NCBI GenBank assembly: GCA_947451035.1
Contig: CANFXR010000007.1
Coordinates: forward strand, 1 to 57,200
Length of the DNA: 57,200 bases
Reading direction: 5' to 3'
Source of the DNA: Burkholderiales bacterium
GTDB taxonomy: Bacteria; Pseudomonadota; Gammaproteobacteria; Burkholderiales; Burkholderiaceae_C
Of this stretch, positions 1 through 12,926 are shown piece after piece. The translations under genes were made by a program, and so were the position numbers. Position 1 is the stretch's first letter. Each line of letters starts with the position of its first letter. Below the pieces are notes generated by a model that was given only the letters and a program-made list of their open reading frames with translations, had not been told where the DNA came from and did no database searches.

Positions 1-2048
<2,048 letters not shown>

Positions 2049-2049
2049 T

Positions 2050-2072
2050 GGCGCCCACATCGAGTGGGCGCC
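2050..2072 (-). repeat. Perfect 9-bp inverted repeat between the ankyrin gene and the kinase gene
   Basis: GGCGCCCAC (2050-2058) and GTGGGCGCC (2064-2072) flank a 5-base loop. It has no U-run, so a classical intrinsic terminator is unlikely. It covers the region where the kinase ribosome-binding site or alternative starts would lie, so a role in translation or partial termination is possible. Confidence 0.6.
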
Positions 2073-2084
2073 CGTTGAGCCGCC

Positions 2085-2678
2085 TCAGTGCTCGGTAGGT
2101 TCCGTGGGCAGCTTGGCCAGCTTCAACTCGGTCATGCGGCGCGCGCCACGCTCGCGCATCAAGCGCAGGTGGTCGGGGCGCAGCCGCTCGTGCGCCACGG
2201 CCAGGCGGTCGAGGAATTCGAGCCACAGGCCGGAATCGAGCTGCTCTTCGGTGGTGGGCGTTTGCGGCGGCTTGTCTTCGCCCCAGACCTCGAACTGGTA
2301 GTCGGCTTCGGCCCAGTCGTACAGCGACTCGAACTCGGACTCCATTTCCATCGCGTTGGGGTCGGTGCCGGCGTCGAGCAGGATGCGAACCATCTCGGTG
2401 TCCATGGTCAACAGCGCAGCAAACAGCGGGCTGCTGCCTTCGTCGCTCAGGCGCTTGGGGTCGGCGCCCAGCTTGAGCATTTCGCGCACGACGTCGTGGC
2501 GCGGAACGTCTTCGGACAGGCCGAGTTCGCCGATCACTTCTTCGAGCAGCGTGGTGTCGGTGTCGAGGTCGTCGTTGAGGTCGAAACCTTCGGCGACCAT
2601 CTTGCGCATGGTCTCGAGGTTGCCCGCGCGGGCGGCGGCCTTGAACTCTTCGTACAGGTCTTCAGGATCGGCAGACAT
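2085..2678 (-). CDS. Ankyrin-repeat protein
   Basis: 197 residues, acidic, without signal peptide. Ankyrin-like units are visible: an N-terminal helix pair (LYEEFKAAARAGNLETMRKMVAEGF), a unit ending in KLGADPK, and a good consensus unit with GSSPLFAALL and VRILLDAGTDPNA at about residues 80-110. The last 70 residues are helical and charged and do not look like repeats. Ankyrin proteins mediate protein-protein contact; the partner cannot be told from sequence. The gene lies just upstream of the hybrid kinase in the same direction and the same frame, so co-transcription is likely, though any functional link is inference. Confidence 0.8.
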   Translation of the reverse strand: MSADPEDLYEEFKAAARAGNLETMRKMVAEGFDLNDDLDTDTTLLEEVIGELGLSEDVPRHDVVREMLKLGADPKRLSDEGSSPLFAALLTMDTEMVRILLDAGTDPNAMEMESEFESLYDWAEADYQFEVWGEDKPPQTPTTEEQLDSGLWLEFLDRLAVAHERLRPDHLRLMRERGARRMTELKLAKLPTEPTEH

Positions 2679-2803
2679 CGTCGGAAAACTCCACAGGGGG
2701 TTGGTTGAAACGCTAGCAGCGCGCGGGCGCGATGTTAGCGATCAGCGGGCCTGCTGCGCCAACCATTTGCACCGCGAGCCCCGCCGGGAGGCAAAAAAAC
2801 AGC

Positions 2804-3139
2804 TCAGAACGGCGGCGGCAGCAGCTTGAAGCCCGCGATCAGCACACCGATCACTGTGTTGACCACCACGCTGAGCACGCTGGGCACATAGAAGAAGGCC
2901 GACAGCACCTGCTCGCGCAAGCCGTGCTCGAAGAGCCAGCCCAGCGCAAACGACAAGGCGCCCAGCACCGCCCAGCGGCGCAGGTAGGTGAACAGCCAGT
3001 GCGCGCGCTCGAGGTTGTGGCGCCACGCAGCCGCGCGCTCGAACACGTTGCCCCGGTTCACGTCACGAAACAGCCAACTGAAGAACAGATAGCGGTAGAG
3101 CAGGGTGCGAAACGAGAGGAGCTGTTCGTCGGTGGACAT
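2804..3139 (-). CDS. Small two-helix membrane protein of unknown function
   Basis: 111 residues from MSTDEQLLSF. I chose this ATG over the one 12 codons upstream because the upstream residues look untranslated. The N-terminal 45 residues are basic and aromatic, with many Arg and Phe. Two hydrophobic segments follow, about 60-80 (WAVLGALSFALGWLF) and 88-106 (FFYVPSVLSVVVNTVIGVLI). No enzymatic motif is visible and I do not recognise the family. Its neighbours, the ankyrin gene downstream and the pca fusion upstream on the same strand, do not suggest a role. Confidence 0.6.
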   Translation of the reverse strand: MSTDEQLLSFRTLLYRYLFFSWLFRDVNRGNVFERAAAWRHNLERAHWLFTYLRRWAVLGALSFALGWLFEHGLREQVLSAFFYVPSVLSVVVNTVIGVLIAGFKLLPPPF

Positions 3140-3232
3140 GGTGGGAGCGCGCCTGCCAAACCCGGTGAGCGCCATGTTGCGCTCCAGGCCGGGGTTGGCG
3201 CATCAGGGTGTGCCTGATGCGCTTGACCGCTG

Positions 3233-4519
3233 TCAAAGACCTTGCAAAAACGCGCGCACCGCGGCTTCGAAGGCGGCCGGTTTTTCGAGCGCGCTCAGGT
3301 GCGCGGCGCCGTCGATCAGCGCCCACTGCGCACCGCCGATCGCGTCGGCCACGGCTTGCAGTTGCGCTGCCGGCAGGCTGGCATCGGCGCTGGCGGCCAC
3401 CACCAGCGTGGGCAGCGCGATGCGCGACAGGCGCGCGGTGGTGTCGTGGTTCATCACCGCGTGGCACGTGCCCAGGTAGCCGGCCTGCGGGGTGCTGACC
3501 AGGCGACGGCGCCAGCGCGCCACCGTGGCGGCCTGCGCCGCGCGAAAGCCGTCGCTGAACCAGCGCTCCATGGTGGCGTCGGCCACCGCTTCGAGGCCTT
3601 GCGCTTCGACGCTGGCGATGCGCTGCTGCCACTGCGTGCGCGCTGCGGCGTCGTAGCCGGCGCCTGCGTTGGCGATCACCACCGCCTTGAGCCGCTCGGG
3701 GCAGCGCACGGCGAGTTCCTGGCCGACCATGCCGCCCAGCGACAGGCCGATCCACACCACCGGGCCGCATTGGAAGCGGCTGTCGAGTTCGCCCAGCAGC
3801 CGCTCGGCGTCGCCGGCCAGATCGGCCAGGGTGTACGCGCCGCCAGGGGTGTCGGAGTCACCGTGGCCGCGGTGGTCGTAGCAGATCACGCGGTGGTGGC
3901 TCGACAGCGAGTTGGCCAGTTCGTCCCACATGCTGACGTCGCTGCCCAGCGCGTGGCTGAGCACGATGGTGTGCTGCGGCGTGGCGACCTGGCGCGGCTC
4001 GCGCACTGTGTAGTGCAAGGCGGGCGTGCCGGCGCTGCGAAAGGAGCGCCCGGTCGCGGGCATGGGCGCTTCGGTGGCGGCCAGCGGCGACGGCGGTTGG
4101 CCGATCTCGCGCAGCAGCCGCGCGGCGATGCCCATGCCAGTGTTGGCGGCGGGCACGCCGGCGTAGATGGCGGTTTGCATCAGCACTTCCTTGACGTCGT
4201 CGGGGCTGAGCTGCGTTTCGGGGTTGCCCGAGCCTTCAACGCCCGGCACGCCGCCGCCGGTGAGCGCGGCGCGCAGGTGCAGCTCGAACTCTTCCCAGCG
4301 GCCCAGCGAGGCGGTGATCGCCATCACGATCACGCGGCGCGTCTTGATGTCCAGGCCAGGGCGGCCCCAGATCTCATGCCAGGCGTAGCGGGTGATGAAG
4401 TTCTGGAATTCGGCGGTGAAGTCGTTGGCGCTGGCCACCGACTTGTCGACCCAGGCGTCGCCCAGCATGCGGCGCCGGTTGCGCATGCCGCGCTCGAGGT
4501 CGTGGTCGTAGGGATCCAT
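3233..4519 (-). CDS. pcaCD: Bifunctional 4-carboxymuconolactone decarboxylase / 3-oxoadipate enol-lactonase
   Basis: 428 residues that would carry out two consecutive steps of the protocatechuate branch of the beta-ketoadipate pathway: decarboxylation of gamma-carboxymuconolactone and hydrolysis of the enol-lactone. Residues about 1-140 are a carboxymuconolactone decarboxylase domain (AWHEIWGRPGLDIKTRR; HLRAALTGGG). Residues about 165-428 are an alpha/beta hydrolase with oxyanion region SHALGS, nucleophile elbow GLSLGG (Ser near 260), acid ASAD near 378 and His in GAAHLS near 406. The start at 4519 is chosen over an upstream ATG because GGAG lies 8 bases before it. No other pca gene is in the window. 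The domain order, PcaC first, is the reverse of the actinobacterial PcaL fusions as I remember them. Confidence 0.88.
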   Translation of the reverse strand: MDPYDHDLERGMRNRRRMLGDAWVDKSVASANDFTAEFQNFITRYAWHEIWGRPGLDIKTRRVIVMAITASLGRWEEFELHLRAALTGGGVPGVEGSGNPETQLSPDDVKEVLMQTAIYAGVPAANTGMGIAARLLREIGQPPSPLAATEAPMPATGRSFRSAGTPALHYTVREPRQVATPQHTIVLSHALGSDVSMWDELANSLSSHHRVICYDHRGHGDSDTPGGAYTLADLAGDAERLLGELDSRFQCGPVVWIGLSLGGMVGQELAVRCPERLKAVVIANAGAGYDAAARTQWQQRIASVEAQGLEAVADATMERWFSDGFRAAQAATVARWRRRLVSTPQAGYLGTCHAVMNHDTTARLSRIALPTLVVAASADASLPAAQLQAVADAIGGAQWALIDGAAHLSALEKPAAFEAAVRAFLQGL

Positions 4520-4862
4520 GAAGTCGTCTCCGTTGTAGGGAATCAGGATGATGGCCGAAAGTGGCCGCGTGGCATTCACGAAGCCGGATCGCAGTGCCTG
4601 TCAACACGGCCATATCCCTAGGCCTGTCAACCCGACCCCTGTCTAGGATCCGCCGGATGGAAAAGCAGTTGATTCCAAGTTACATGTGGCTCGCGGTGGA
4701 AACGCTGAGGGCAAGAATTCTCTACGCATCGCTGATGCGCAGGCTCGGAGTGGGGCCCGGCCCCCGACCGCCCTGATTCGCGCGGCGGGCGTGCGGTGTC
4801 AGTGAACCGAAAGGCGCGTCGGTAACATCCGGGGCTTCTTGTTCACACCAGCAGAGCCACCC
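4520..4862. other. 343-bp intergenic region between divergent pcaCD and ppa
   Basis: It must hold promoters for both genes but I cannot assign either securely. A direct repeat CCTGTCAAC occurs at about 4598 and 4622, followed by a third partial copy CCTGTC near 4639, in a stretch that also contains CCTAGG and CTAGGAT; a regulator site for pcaCD is possible. TAACAT at about 4822-4827 could be a -10 element for ppa. A 39-codon open frame (4657-4776) has no ribosome-binding site and no recognisable product. Confidence 0.4.
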
Positions 4863-5402
4863 ATGAGCTTCGACAAAGTCTCCCCCGGAAAGAAGGCCCC
4901 CGAGCAGTTCAACGTGATCATCGAGATCCCGATGAACGCCGACCCCGTGAAGTACGAGGTCGACAAGGAAAGCGGCGCGCTGTTCGTTGACCGCTTCATG
5001 AGCACCGCCATGCACTACCCGTGCAACTACGGCTATGTGCCGCAGACGATCTCTGGCGACGGCGATCCCGTCGACGTGCTGGTGATCACGCCGTTCCCGC
5101 TGGTCGCCGGCTGCGTGGTGACGTGCCGCGCGATCGGCATGCTCAACATGGAAGACGAAGCGGGCATGGACGCCAAGCTGCTGGCCGTGCCCATCGACAA
5201 GCTGCTGCCGATCTACTCGAAGTGGCAAAAGCCCGAAGACCTGCACGAGCTGCAGCTGCGCACCATCCAGCACTTCTTCGAGCACTACAAGGACCTGGAG
5301 CCCAACAAGTGGGTCAAGGTGCAGGGCTGGTCGGGCCCCGAAGCTGCCCACGGTGAAATCACCTCGGGCATGGCCAACTACAAGAAGTCGATCGCCGGCT
5401 GA
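4863..5402 (+). CDS. ppa: Soluble inorganic pyrophosphatase (family I)
   Basis: 179 residues, the usual length of bacterial family I enzymes. It hydrolyses pyrophosphate to phosphate in the cytosol and so pulls biosynthetic reactions forward. The family signature DGDPVDVLV is present at residues 66-74 with the metal-binding aspartates, as are VEIPMN-like ([14 protein letters not shown]), [13 protein letters not shown] and the C-terminal KKSIAG-type end. The ATG at 4863 begins the conserved MSFDKV; an upstream in-frame ATG adds eight residues with no similarity. It is probably a single-gene transcript: the next gene begins 106 bp later with its own signal peptide. Confidence 0.95.
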   Translation: MSFDKVSPGKKAPEQFNVIIEIPMNADPVKYEVDKESGALFVDRFMSTAMHYPCNYGYVPQTISGDGDPVDVLVITPFPLVAGCVVTCRAIGMLNMEDEAGMDAKLLAVPIDKLLPIYSKWQKPEDLHELQLRTIQHFFEHYKDLEPNKWVKVQGWSGPEAAHGEITSGMANYKKSIAG

Positions 5403-5508
5403 TCCCGGCGCGTTCCCGTGCCCGGCGCTGACCGCGCTGCCGGGCGGGGAACCGCGCACCGCTTTTCGCGCTCTGACCGACCTTCAACCCCGCCTGAAGG
5501 GCCATCCC

Positions 5509-8244
5509 GTGAATCCATCCGTGCGCGCTGTTGCCGTTGTGCTGTCTTTGAGTCTTGCGGCGCTGTGCGCGGCGCCGAGCGCTTCGGCGCAGGCGTTGCC
5601 GGCGGGCGTGAGCCGCTTGCAATCGGTCGAAGGCATCGACGAATACCGGCTGGCCAACGGCCTGCAGGTGCTGCTCATTCCCGATGACTCCAAGCCCACG
5701 ACCACGGTCAACCTGACCTATCACGTGGGCTCGCGCCACGAGAACTACGGCGAGACCGGCATGGCGCACCTGCTCGAGCACCTGTTGTTCAAGGGCTCGC
5801 CCAACCACCCCAAGGTGTGGGCCGATTTCACCCGGCGCGGCCTGGCTGCCAACGGCAGCACCTGGTTCGATCGCACCAACTACACCGCGAGCTTCTCGGC
5901 CAACGACGACAACCTGCGCTGGTACCTCGGCTGGCAGGCCGACTCGATGACCCACAGCTACATCGCCCGTCGCGACCTCGACACCGAGATGACGGTGGTG
6001 CGCAACGAGATGGAAATGGGCGAGAACAGCCCCGATCGCATCCTTTTCTCGAAGACGCTGGCCGCCATGTACCAGTGGCACAACTACGGCAAGGACACCA
6101 TCGGCGCGCGCAGCGACGTCGAAAACGTCGACATCCCGAGACTGCAGGCGTTCTACCGCCGCTACTACCAGCCCGACAACGCGACGCTGATCGTGTCGGG
6201 CAAGTTCCCGCGCCAGCGCATCCTGCCGTGGATCGCGCAGACCTATGGCGCCATCGCCAAGCCCGCGCGCGTGCTGCCCGCGCTGTACACGCTCGACCCG
6301 GTGCAAGACGGCGAGCGCAGCATCACGCTGCGGCGCAGCGGCGGCGTGCCGGTGCTCTACGCCGGCTACCACGTGCCGCCCGGCGCGCACCCCGACTACG
6401 CGGCGGTCGAGCTGCTTGACCTGATCATGGGCGAGGCGCCGGCCGGCCGGCTGCACAAGCGGCTCACCGAAAAGGGCCTGGCGGCCACCACCTTCGCGTT
6501 CTCGATGGGCCTGGCCGAGCCGGGCTTTGCGCTGTTTGGCGCGCAGCTTGGCCCCAACCAGGACGTGGATGCAGCGCGCAGCGAACTGCTGGCCACGCTG
6601 GAATCGGTGGCACGCGAGCCGATCACCGCGGAGGAACTCGAGCGCGCCAAGACCAAGTGGCTCAAGGGCTGGGATCTGGCCTTCACCAACCCCGAGACGG
6701 TGGGCATTTCGCTCAGCGAAAGCGTGGCCCAGGGCGACTGGCGGCTGTTCTTCCTGACGCGTGACCGGGTGCGCGACGTCACGCTGGCCGATGTGCAGCG
6801 CGTGGCCGAGCAAAGCCTGCTGACGTCCAACCGCACGCTGGGCGTGTACCTGCCCTCAGACCAGCCGCAGCGCGCACCGGTGCCGGCGCGCGTCGATGTG
6901 GCCGCCGAGTTGAAGGGCTTCAAGCCGCAGCTCGCGGCCGCCGCGGTCGAGGCGTTCGAGGCCACGCCGGCCAACATCGAGCAGCGCACGCAGCGCTTCA
7001 ACGTGGGTGGCGTGAAGGCGGCGCTGCTGCCCAAGGGCACCCGCGGCGCGGCGGTGCGCGCAACGCTGACCTTGCGCTTTGGCAACGAGAAGACGCTCTT
7101 CGGCCAGGCCGAAGTGGCCGAGATGGTGGCCGAACTGCTCGACAAGGGCAGCCAGACCCTGACGCGCCAGCAGGTGCAAGACCGGCTCGACGCGCTCCAC
7201 ACAGAAATGTCCATCGGCGGCGGCGCCGGCTTCGTGAGCGTGAGCCTGAGTTCGCGGCGCGATCAGTTGGCCGAGGCGATCGCGCTGGTGGGCGACTTGC
7301 TGCGCCACCCGAGCTTGCCGGCCGATGCCCTCGACGAGGTGCGCCGCCAGTCGCTGTCGGCGATCGAGCAGCAGCGCAAGGAGCCGCAGGCGGTGGTGGC
7401 CAACGCGCTGGCGCGGCTGGGCAACCCGTATCCGCGCGGCGACGTGCGCTACGCGCGCACCTTCGACGAGATCGTGCACGACGTGGGCAGCGTCACGCTC
7501 GAACAGGTGCGCGAGCACCACCGGCGCTTCTACGGCGCGTCATCCGGCGAGTTCGCCGCAGTGGGCGACCTCGACGTGGCGGCGGTGCGCAAGGCGCTGC
7601 AAGCGGCCCTGGGCGACTGGGCCAGCGGCGAGCCGTACACCCGCGTGCCCGATCCGCTGGTGCCGGTGCCGCCCGAGCGGCTGATGCTGGCCACGCCCGA
7701 CAAGCAAAACGCCACCATGCTGGTGGAGTACCCGCTGCCACTGACCGACAACCACGCCGACTACGTCGCGCTCACCATGGCCAACTACCTGCTGGGTTCG
7801 GGCGGCAACTCGCGGCTGTGGAAGCGCATCCGCGAGGTCGAGGGCCTGTCGTACGACGTGCGCAGCTCGATCGGCTGGAACAGCTTCGAGCCGAACTCCG
7901 AATGGAAGGCCAGCGCGATCTTCGCGCCGCAAAACCAGCCCAAGGTCGAAGCGGCGTTCCGCGAAGAATTGGCGCGCGCGTTGAAAGACGGCTACACCGC
8001 GCAGGAACTCGCCGAAGGGCAGCGCGGCTTGCTGAGCTACCGGCGGCTGTCGCGTGCACAGGACGCCACGGTGACCGGCGCGCTGGCCAACAACTTGCAC
8101 ATCGGGCGCACCTTTGCGCGCGCCGCCGAGGTCGATGCGCAGCTGCAAGCGCTCACGCTGGATCAGGTCAACGCGGCCTTGCGCCGGCACATCAAGCCCG
8201 AGGGCTTCGTGTTCGGCTTCGCGGGCGACTTCAAGAAGCCTTGA
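5509..8244 (+). CDS. Secreted M16 zinc metallopeptidase with two M16 domains
   Basis: 911 residues from a GTG preceded by GAAGG. Residues 1-25 form a signal peptide (hydrophobic VVLSLSLAALCAA, then SASAQA), so the enzyme works in the periplasm. The first M16 half has the inverted zinc motif HLLEH (His87, Glu90, His91) and the third ligand Glu167 in VVRNEME. The second half (from about residue 490) is the usual non-catalytic partner, and QLTNN-type sequences are replaced by FFGAS-like YGASSGEF. Length and layout fit the pitrilysin/PqqL-like group of proteobacteria. Its 3' end overlaps the convergent gene by 14 bp. Substrate unknown. Confidence 0.9.
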   Translation: MNPSVRAVAVVLSLSLAALCAAPSASAQALPAGVSRLQSVEGIDEYRLANGLQVLLIPDDSKPTTTVNLTYHVGSRHENYGETGMAHLLEHLLFKGSPNHPKVWADFTRRGLAANGSTWFDRTNYTASFSANDDNLRWYLGWQADSMTHSYIARRDLDTEMTVVRNEMEMGENSPDRILFSKTLAAMYQWHNYGKDTIGARSDVENVDIPRLQAFYRRYYQPDNATLIVSGKFPRQRILPWIAQTYGAIAKPARVLPALYTLDPVQDGERSITLRRSGGVPVLYAGYHVPPGAHPDYAAVELLDLIMGEAPAGRLHKRLTEKGLAATTFAFSMGLAEPGFALFGAQLGPNQDVDAARSELLATLESVAREPITAEELERAKTKWLKGWDLAFTNPETVGISLSESVAQGDWRLFFLTRDRVRDVTLADVQRVAEQSLLTSNRTLGVYLPSDQPQRAPVPARVDVAAELKGFKPQLAAAAVEAFEATPANIEQRTQRFNVGGVKAALLPKGTRGAAVRATLTLRFGNEKTLFGQAEVAEMVAELLDKGSQTLTRQQVQDRLDALHTEMSIGGGAGFVSVSLSSRRDQLAEAIALVGDLLRHPSLPADALDEVRRQSLSAIEQQRKEPQAVVANALARLGNPYPRGDVRYARTFDEIVHDVGSVTLEQVREHHRRFYGASSGEFAAVGDLDVAAVRKALQAALGDWASGEPYTRVPDPLVPVPPERLMLATPDKQNATMLVEYPLPLTDNHADYVALTMANYLLGSGGNSRLWKRIREVEGLSYDVRSSIGWNSFEPNSEWKASAIFAPQNQPKVEAAFREELARALKDGYTAQELAEGQRGLLSYRRLSRAQDATVTGALANNLHIGRTFARAAEVDAQLQALTLDQVNAALRRHIKPEGFVFGFAGDFKKP

Positions 8245-9385
8245 AGGGCACGCGCTCGTTGAGTTCGTCCATGTAGTGGTCGATGCCTGCGCCTTCGCGC
8301 TGCAGGAAATCGGCCACCGCCTGGGCGAACTGCGGATGCGCCAGCCAGTGCGCCGAGTGCGTTTGCACCGGCAGCAAGCCGCGCGCCATCTTGTGCTCGC
8401 CTTGCGCGCCGCCTTCAAAGCGCCGGTAGCCGTGCGCCATGCACCACGCCAGCGGCTGGTAGTAGCAGGCCTCGAAGTGCAGGCAGCTCACCGGCTCGGT
8501 GGCACCCCAGTAGCGGCCGAACGCCGTGCCGCGCTCGTCGTCGATGCCGATCAATGACGCGGCAATGCGCTCGCCCTCGCGGCTGGCGATGAACAGCAGC
8601 CAGTGTTCGGGCATCGTGCTCGCCATGCGGGTGAAGAAGTCGCGCGTGAGGTAAGGCGTGGAGCGGTGCGCCTGGTAGGTCAGCGTGTAGCAGCGGTAGA
8701 AGAAATCCCAGTCGGCCTCAGCGATCTCGAGCCCGCGCAGCGTTTCGAAGTGCACGCCGGCATCGACCACGCGGCGGCGCTCCTGCTGGATCTTCTTGCG
8801 CTTTTCGCGCTGCAAGCTGGCCAGGAAATCAGCGAAGTCGGCCCAGGGTTCGGCCTCGCGCTGCGTCCAGTGGAACTGCACCGTGCTGCGCATCATCCAG
8901 CCGGCGGAGCGCGCGGCCTCGGCGTCGGCTTCGTCCATGAACAGCAGGTGCGCCGATGACAAGCCGCCCTGGGTCGCGTACTGCTCCATGGCGCGCAGCA
9001 GCGCCACCCGTGAGGCCTGATCGCGCGCGAGCAGCCGTGGCCCCGGCACTGGCGTGAACGGCACCGCGTCCAGCAGCTTGGGGTAGTAGCCGAGACCGTG
9101 GCGCTGGTAGGCATCGGCCCAGGCCCAGTCGAACACGTATTCGCCGTAGGAATGGTCCTTGACGTACAGCGGGCAGGCTCCCACCAGTTGGTCGCCGTCG
9201 CGCAGCGACAGGAACTGCGCGCGCCAGCCGGTATCCGCGCAGGCGCTGAGCGAATCGTGCAGCGCCGACAGGTATTCGTGGCGCATGAACGGCGTGGCGC
9301 CAGCCTGCTCGGCGAGCAGCGCGTTCCACTGCGCGGCATCGACACCGGTGGGGTGGTCGTGGACCCGGATGACATAATTCTTCAA
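8231..9385 (-). CDS. FemAB-like / DUF482 acyltransferase family protein
   Basis: 384 residues of the DUF482 (FemAB_like, GNAT-fold) family, sometimes labelled peptidogalycan biosynthesis protein. Typical stretches are ATPFMRHEYLSALHDS near the N-terminus, CPLYVKDHSYGEYVFDWAWADAY, LQREKRKKIQQERR, FGRYWGA and the C-terminal FEGGAQGEHKMARGLLP. The natural acceptor is not known. The track-long reading frame upstream is out because it would run into nadE. I place the start at a TTG (9385) with GGTGA seven bases upstream; this leaves only 31 bp to the divergent nadE start. A GTG further upstream is possible. Confidence 0.82.
   Translation of the reverse strand: MKNYVIRVHDHPTGVDAAQWNALLAEQAGATPFMRHEYLSALHDSLSACADTGWRAQFLSLRDGDQLVGACPLYVKDHSYGEYVFDWAWADAYQRHGLGYYPKLLDAVPFTPVPGPRLLARDQASRVALLRAMEQYATQGGLSSAHLLFMDEADAEAARSAGWMMRSTVQFHWTQREAEPWADFADFLASLQREKRKKIQQERRRVVDAGVHFETLRGLEIAEADWDFFYRCYTLTYQAHRSTPYLTRDFFTRMASTMPEHWLLFIASREGERIAASLIGIDDERGTAFGRYWGATEPVSCLHFEACYYQPLAWCMAHGYRRFEGGAQGEHKMARGLLPVQTHSAHWLAHPQFAQAVADFLQREGAGIDHYMDELNERVPFKAS
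9370..9378 (+). promoter_or_regulatory. Candidate extended -10 promoter of nadE
   Basis: TGACATAAT fits an extended -10 element (TGN plus CATAAT), about 40 bp upstream of the nadE start. It lies inside the first codons of the divergent DUF482 gene. No good -35 was seen. Confidence 0.45.
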
Positions 9386-9416
9386 CGCTGTTTCACCCGG
9401 CGTAAGCACCCTGAAA

Positions 9417-11475
<2,059 letters not shown>

Positions 11476-11489
11476 TCGGCCCCGACCGC

Positions 11490-11518
11490 AAAAAAGCCCG
11501 CTGCGTGCGGGCTTTTTG
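11490..11518 (+). terminator. Intrinsic terminator after glnB
   Basis: AGCCCGC and GCGGGCT pair around a short loop, preceded by A5 and followed by T5. Because of the A-run it may also end the converging RDD operon. Confidence 0.85.
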
Positions 11519-11566
11519 TTGCCTGAATCTCGCGCAGCACGCTCGGCGCGGGTGCCGCGACAGCGC

Positions 11567-12103
11567 TCAGCGGCGCTTTTTTTCGGGGGGCGCGTCGATC
11601 AGTTGCGTGCCGCACAGCGCGTCGTGCCAGAACTGGCGCTGCGGGTGCAGCAAGGCCAGCAACGCGTAGGCGATCACGCCGACCGCGACGGCGGCCAATG
11701 CGTCCCAGCGCGTCCAGTGGTTGAGTGCTGCCAGGGCGGTGGCCGGCGCAAACCAGGCGCAACTGGCCAGGTAGCGCATCAGCGCACGTTGCTGCGACAG
11801 CGGCTGCCCGGACAGCGTCACCAGCCGGATGTGCCAGGTTTGCATGGGCAGTGTCTGACCGCGCCTGGACCAGAACCAGGTGAAGTACACGCCGTAGATC
11901 ACGAAGGCGATCACCCTCAGCGCAGCATCGCTTTGCAGAGGGTGGGTGTTCCCCGTCAAGGCGGTGAACAGCGCGCCGATCGCGCCCGGGATCAGGCCGA
12001 TGCCGAACAGCATCATGCCTTCGTAGACGAAGCAGGCCATGCGGCGTTTGAGGCCAGGAACGGTGCTGGCAACGGCCGACCCCATGGCGACACCGACGCT
12101 CAT
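11567..12103 (-). CDS. RDD family membrane protein
   Basis: 178 residues with the RDD signature near the start (RRMACFVYEGMMLFG) and three to four hydrophobic segments (IGLIPGAIGALF; IAFVIYGVYFTWFW; LASCAWFAPATAL; VAVGVIAYALLALL). QTLPMQTWHIRLV is typical of the family. RDD proteins sit in the inner membrane; no function is established. The ATG overlaps the stop of the DUF3106 gene (ATGA), so translation is coupled and this is the last gene of the sigma factor operon. It ends with a basic tail EKKRR. Confidence 0.85.
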   Translation of the reverse strand: MSVGVAMGSAVASTVPGLKRRMACFVYEGMMLFGIGLIPGAIGALFTALTGNTHPLQSDAALRVIAFVIYGVYFTWFWSRRGQTLPMQTWHIRLVTLSGQPLSQQRALMRYLASCAWFAPATALAALNHWTRWDALAAVAVGVIAYALLALLHPQRQFWHDALCGTQLIDAPPEKKRR

Positions 12104-12915
12104 GGGCGCACGGGCGCTGCCGACGCACCGGGGGTCACCACGGCGGCACCCTGAGGCCCGCTTTTCGGCAGCAGCGTCGACGGGTTCACGAAGTTCGGCG
12201 ACGCCGTGATCTTGGGCAGCCCTTCTTGCTGGTGGGCGGGCGGTGCTGCCCGCTTCGAGATCAGGTTGGTCGTGGCTCCTGCGGGCGCCTGAACGACCGC
12301 CGGCGCCACCGACCGCGGCTGGCGGCCGGGCACGGTCGACACCACATTCGATTTGGACTGCGCACCCGGTTGACTGGCGCTTTCGGCACGCAAGGCCCTG
12401 GTGCGGCTGGCGGATTCGGTTTGCGCCTGAGGCGGTGCTGCGCGCGAGGCCAGTTCTTTTTTCTGGTCGTCGCTCAGCGCCTGGTAGGCGTCCCAACGGG
12501 CCTGACGGTTGGTCGGAGCCAACTCCTTGGCCTGCTTGAACTGGAACCGGGCGGCGCCACGTTGCTCTGGCGTCAGCTTGGCCCATTCGGTCATGCGGGC
12601 CTGAATGCGCTGCCGCTCGTCAACGGACAGTGAGGGGAATTGAGCCGCCAGTTCCACCCACTTTTGCTTCTGATCGGCGTTGAAGGTGCTCCAGTCGTGC
12701 TCAAGCGGCTTGAGCGCCTCACGGTAGGCGGGAAGGAGTGACGTCCATTTGATCCCCTGGTCTGCCGCACGGGGCTGCGCTGTCGAAGCGACATCCTGAC
12801 CGGCCGGCGGGGCGGCGGGCGCTGGCAAGGCCAAGGCAACGAGCAAACCCCCGGCCATCAGGCGAGGCGCCAGCGCAGCGCGGGCCCATGACAGAAGTAC
12901 GTCGCTGAAGGGCAT
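12100..12915 (-). CDS. DUF3106 exported protein
   Basis: 271 residues. A hydrophobic stretch at about 18-36 (LMAGGLLVALALPAPAAPPA) looks like a signal peptide, so export to the periplasm is likely. The conserved part (about 55-150) is rich in Trp, Gln and charged helices: KWTSLLPAYREALKPLEHDW, then QKQKWVELAAQFP, then LTPEQRGAARFQFKQAKEL. This is the DUF3106 pattern, whose repeated helices resemble heavy-metal-resistance/CpxP-like folds, an impression rather than a result. The rest is Ala/Pro/Ser-rich and low in complexity. Third gene of the sigma factor operon. Confidence 0.8.
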   Translation of the reverse strand: MPFSDVLLSWARAALAPRLMAGGLLVALALPAPAAPPAGQDVASTAQPRAADQGIKWTSLLPAYREALKPLEHDWSTFNADQKQKWVELAAQFPSLSVDERQRIQARMTEWAKLTPEQRGAARFQFKQAKELAPTNRQARWDAYQALSDDQKKELASRAAPPQAQTESASRTRALRAESASQPGAQSKSNVVSTVPGRQPRSVAPAVVQAPAGATTNLISKRAAPPAHQQEGLPKITASPNFVNPSTLLPKSGPQGAAVVTPGASAAPVRP

Positions 12916-12926
12916 GCCCGAGACGT

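Noticed and set aside
4657-4776. 39-codon open frame between pcaCD and ppa
   Set aside because: No ribosome-binding site, no similarity recognised and a Pro/Gly-rich end. Not enough to call a gene.
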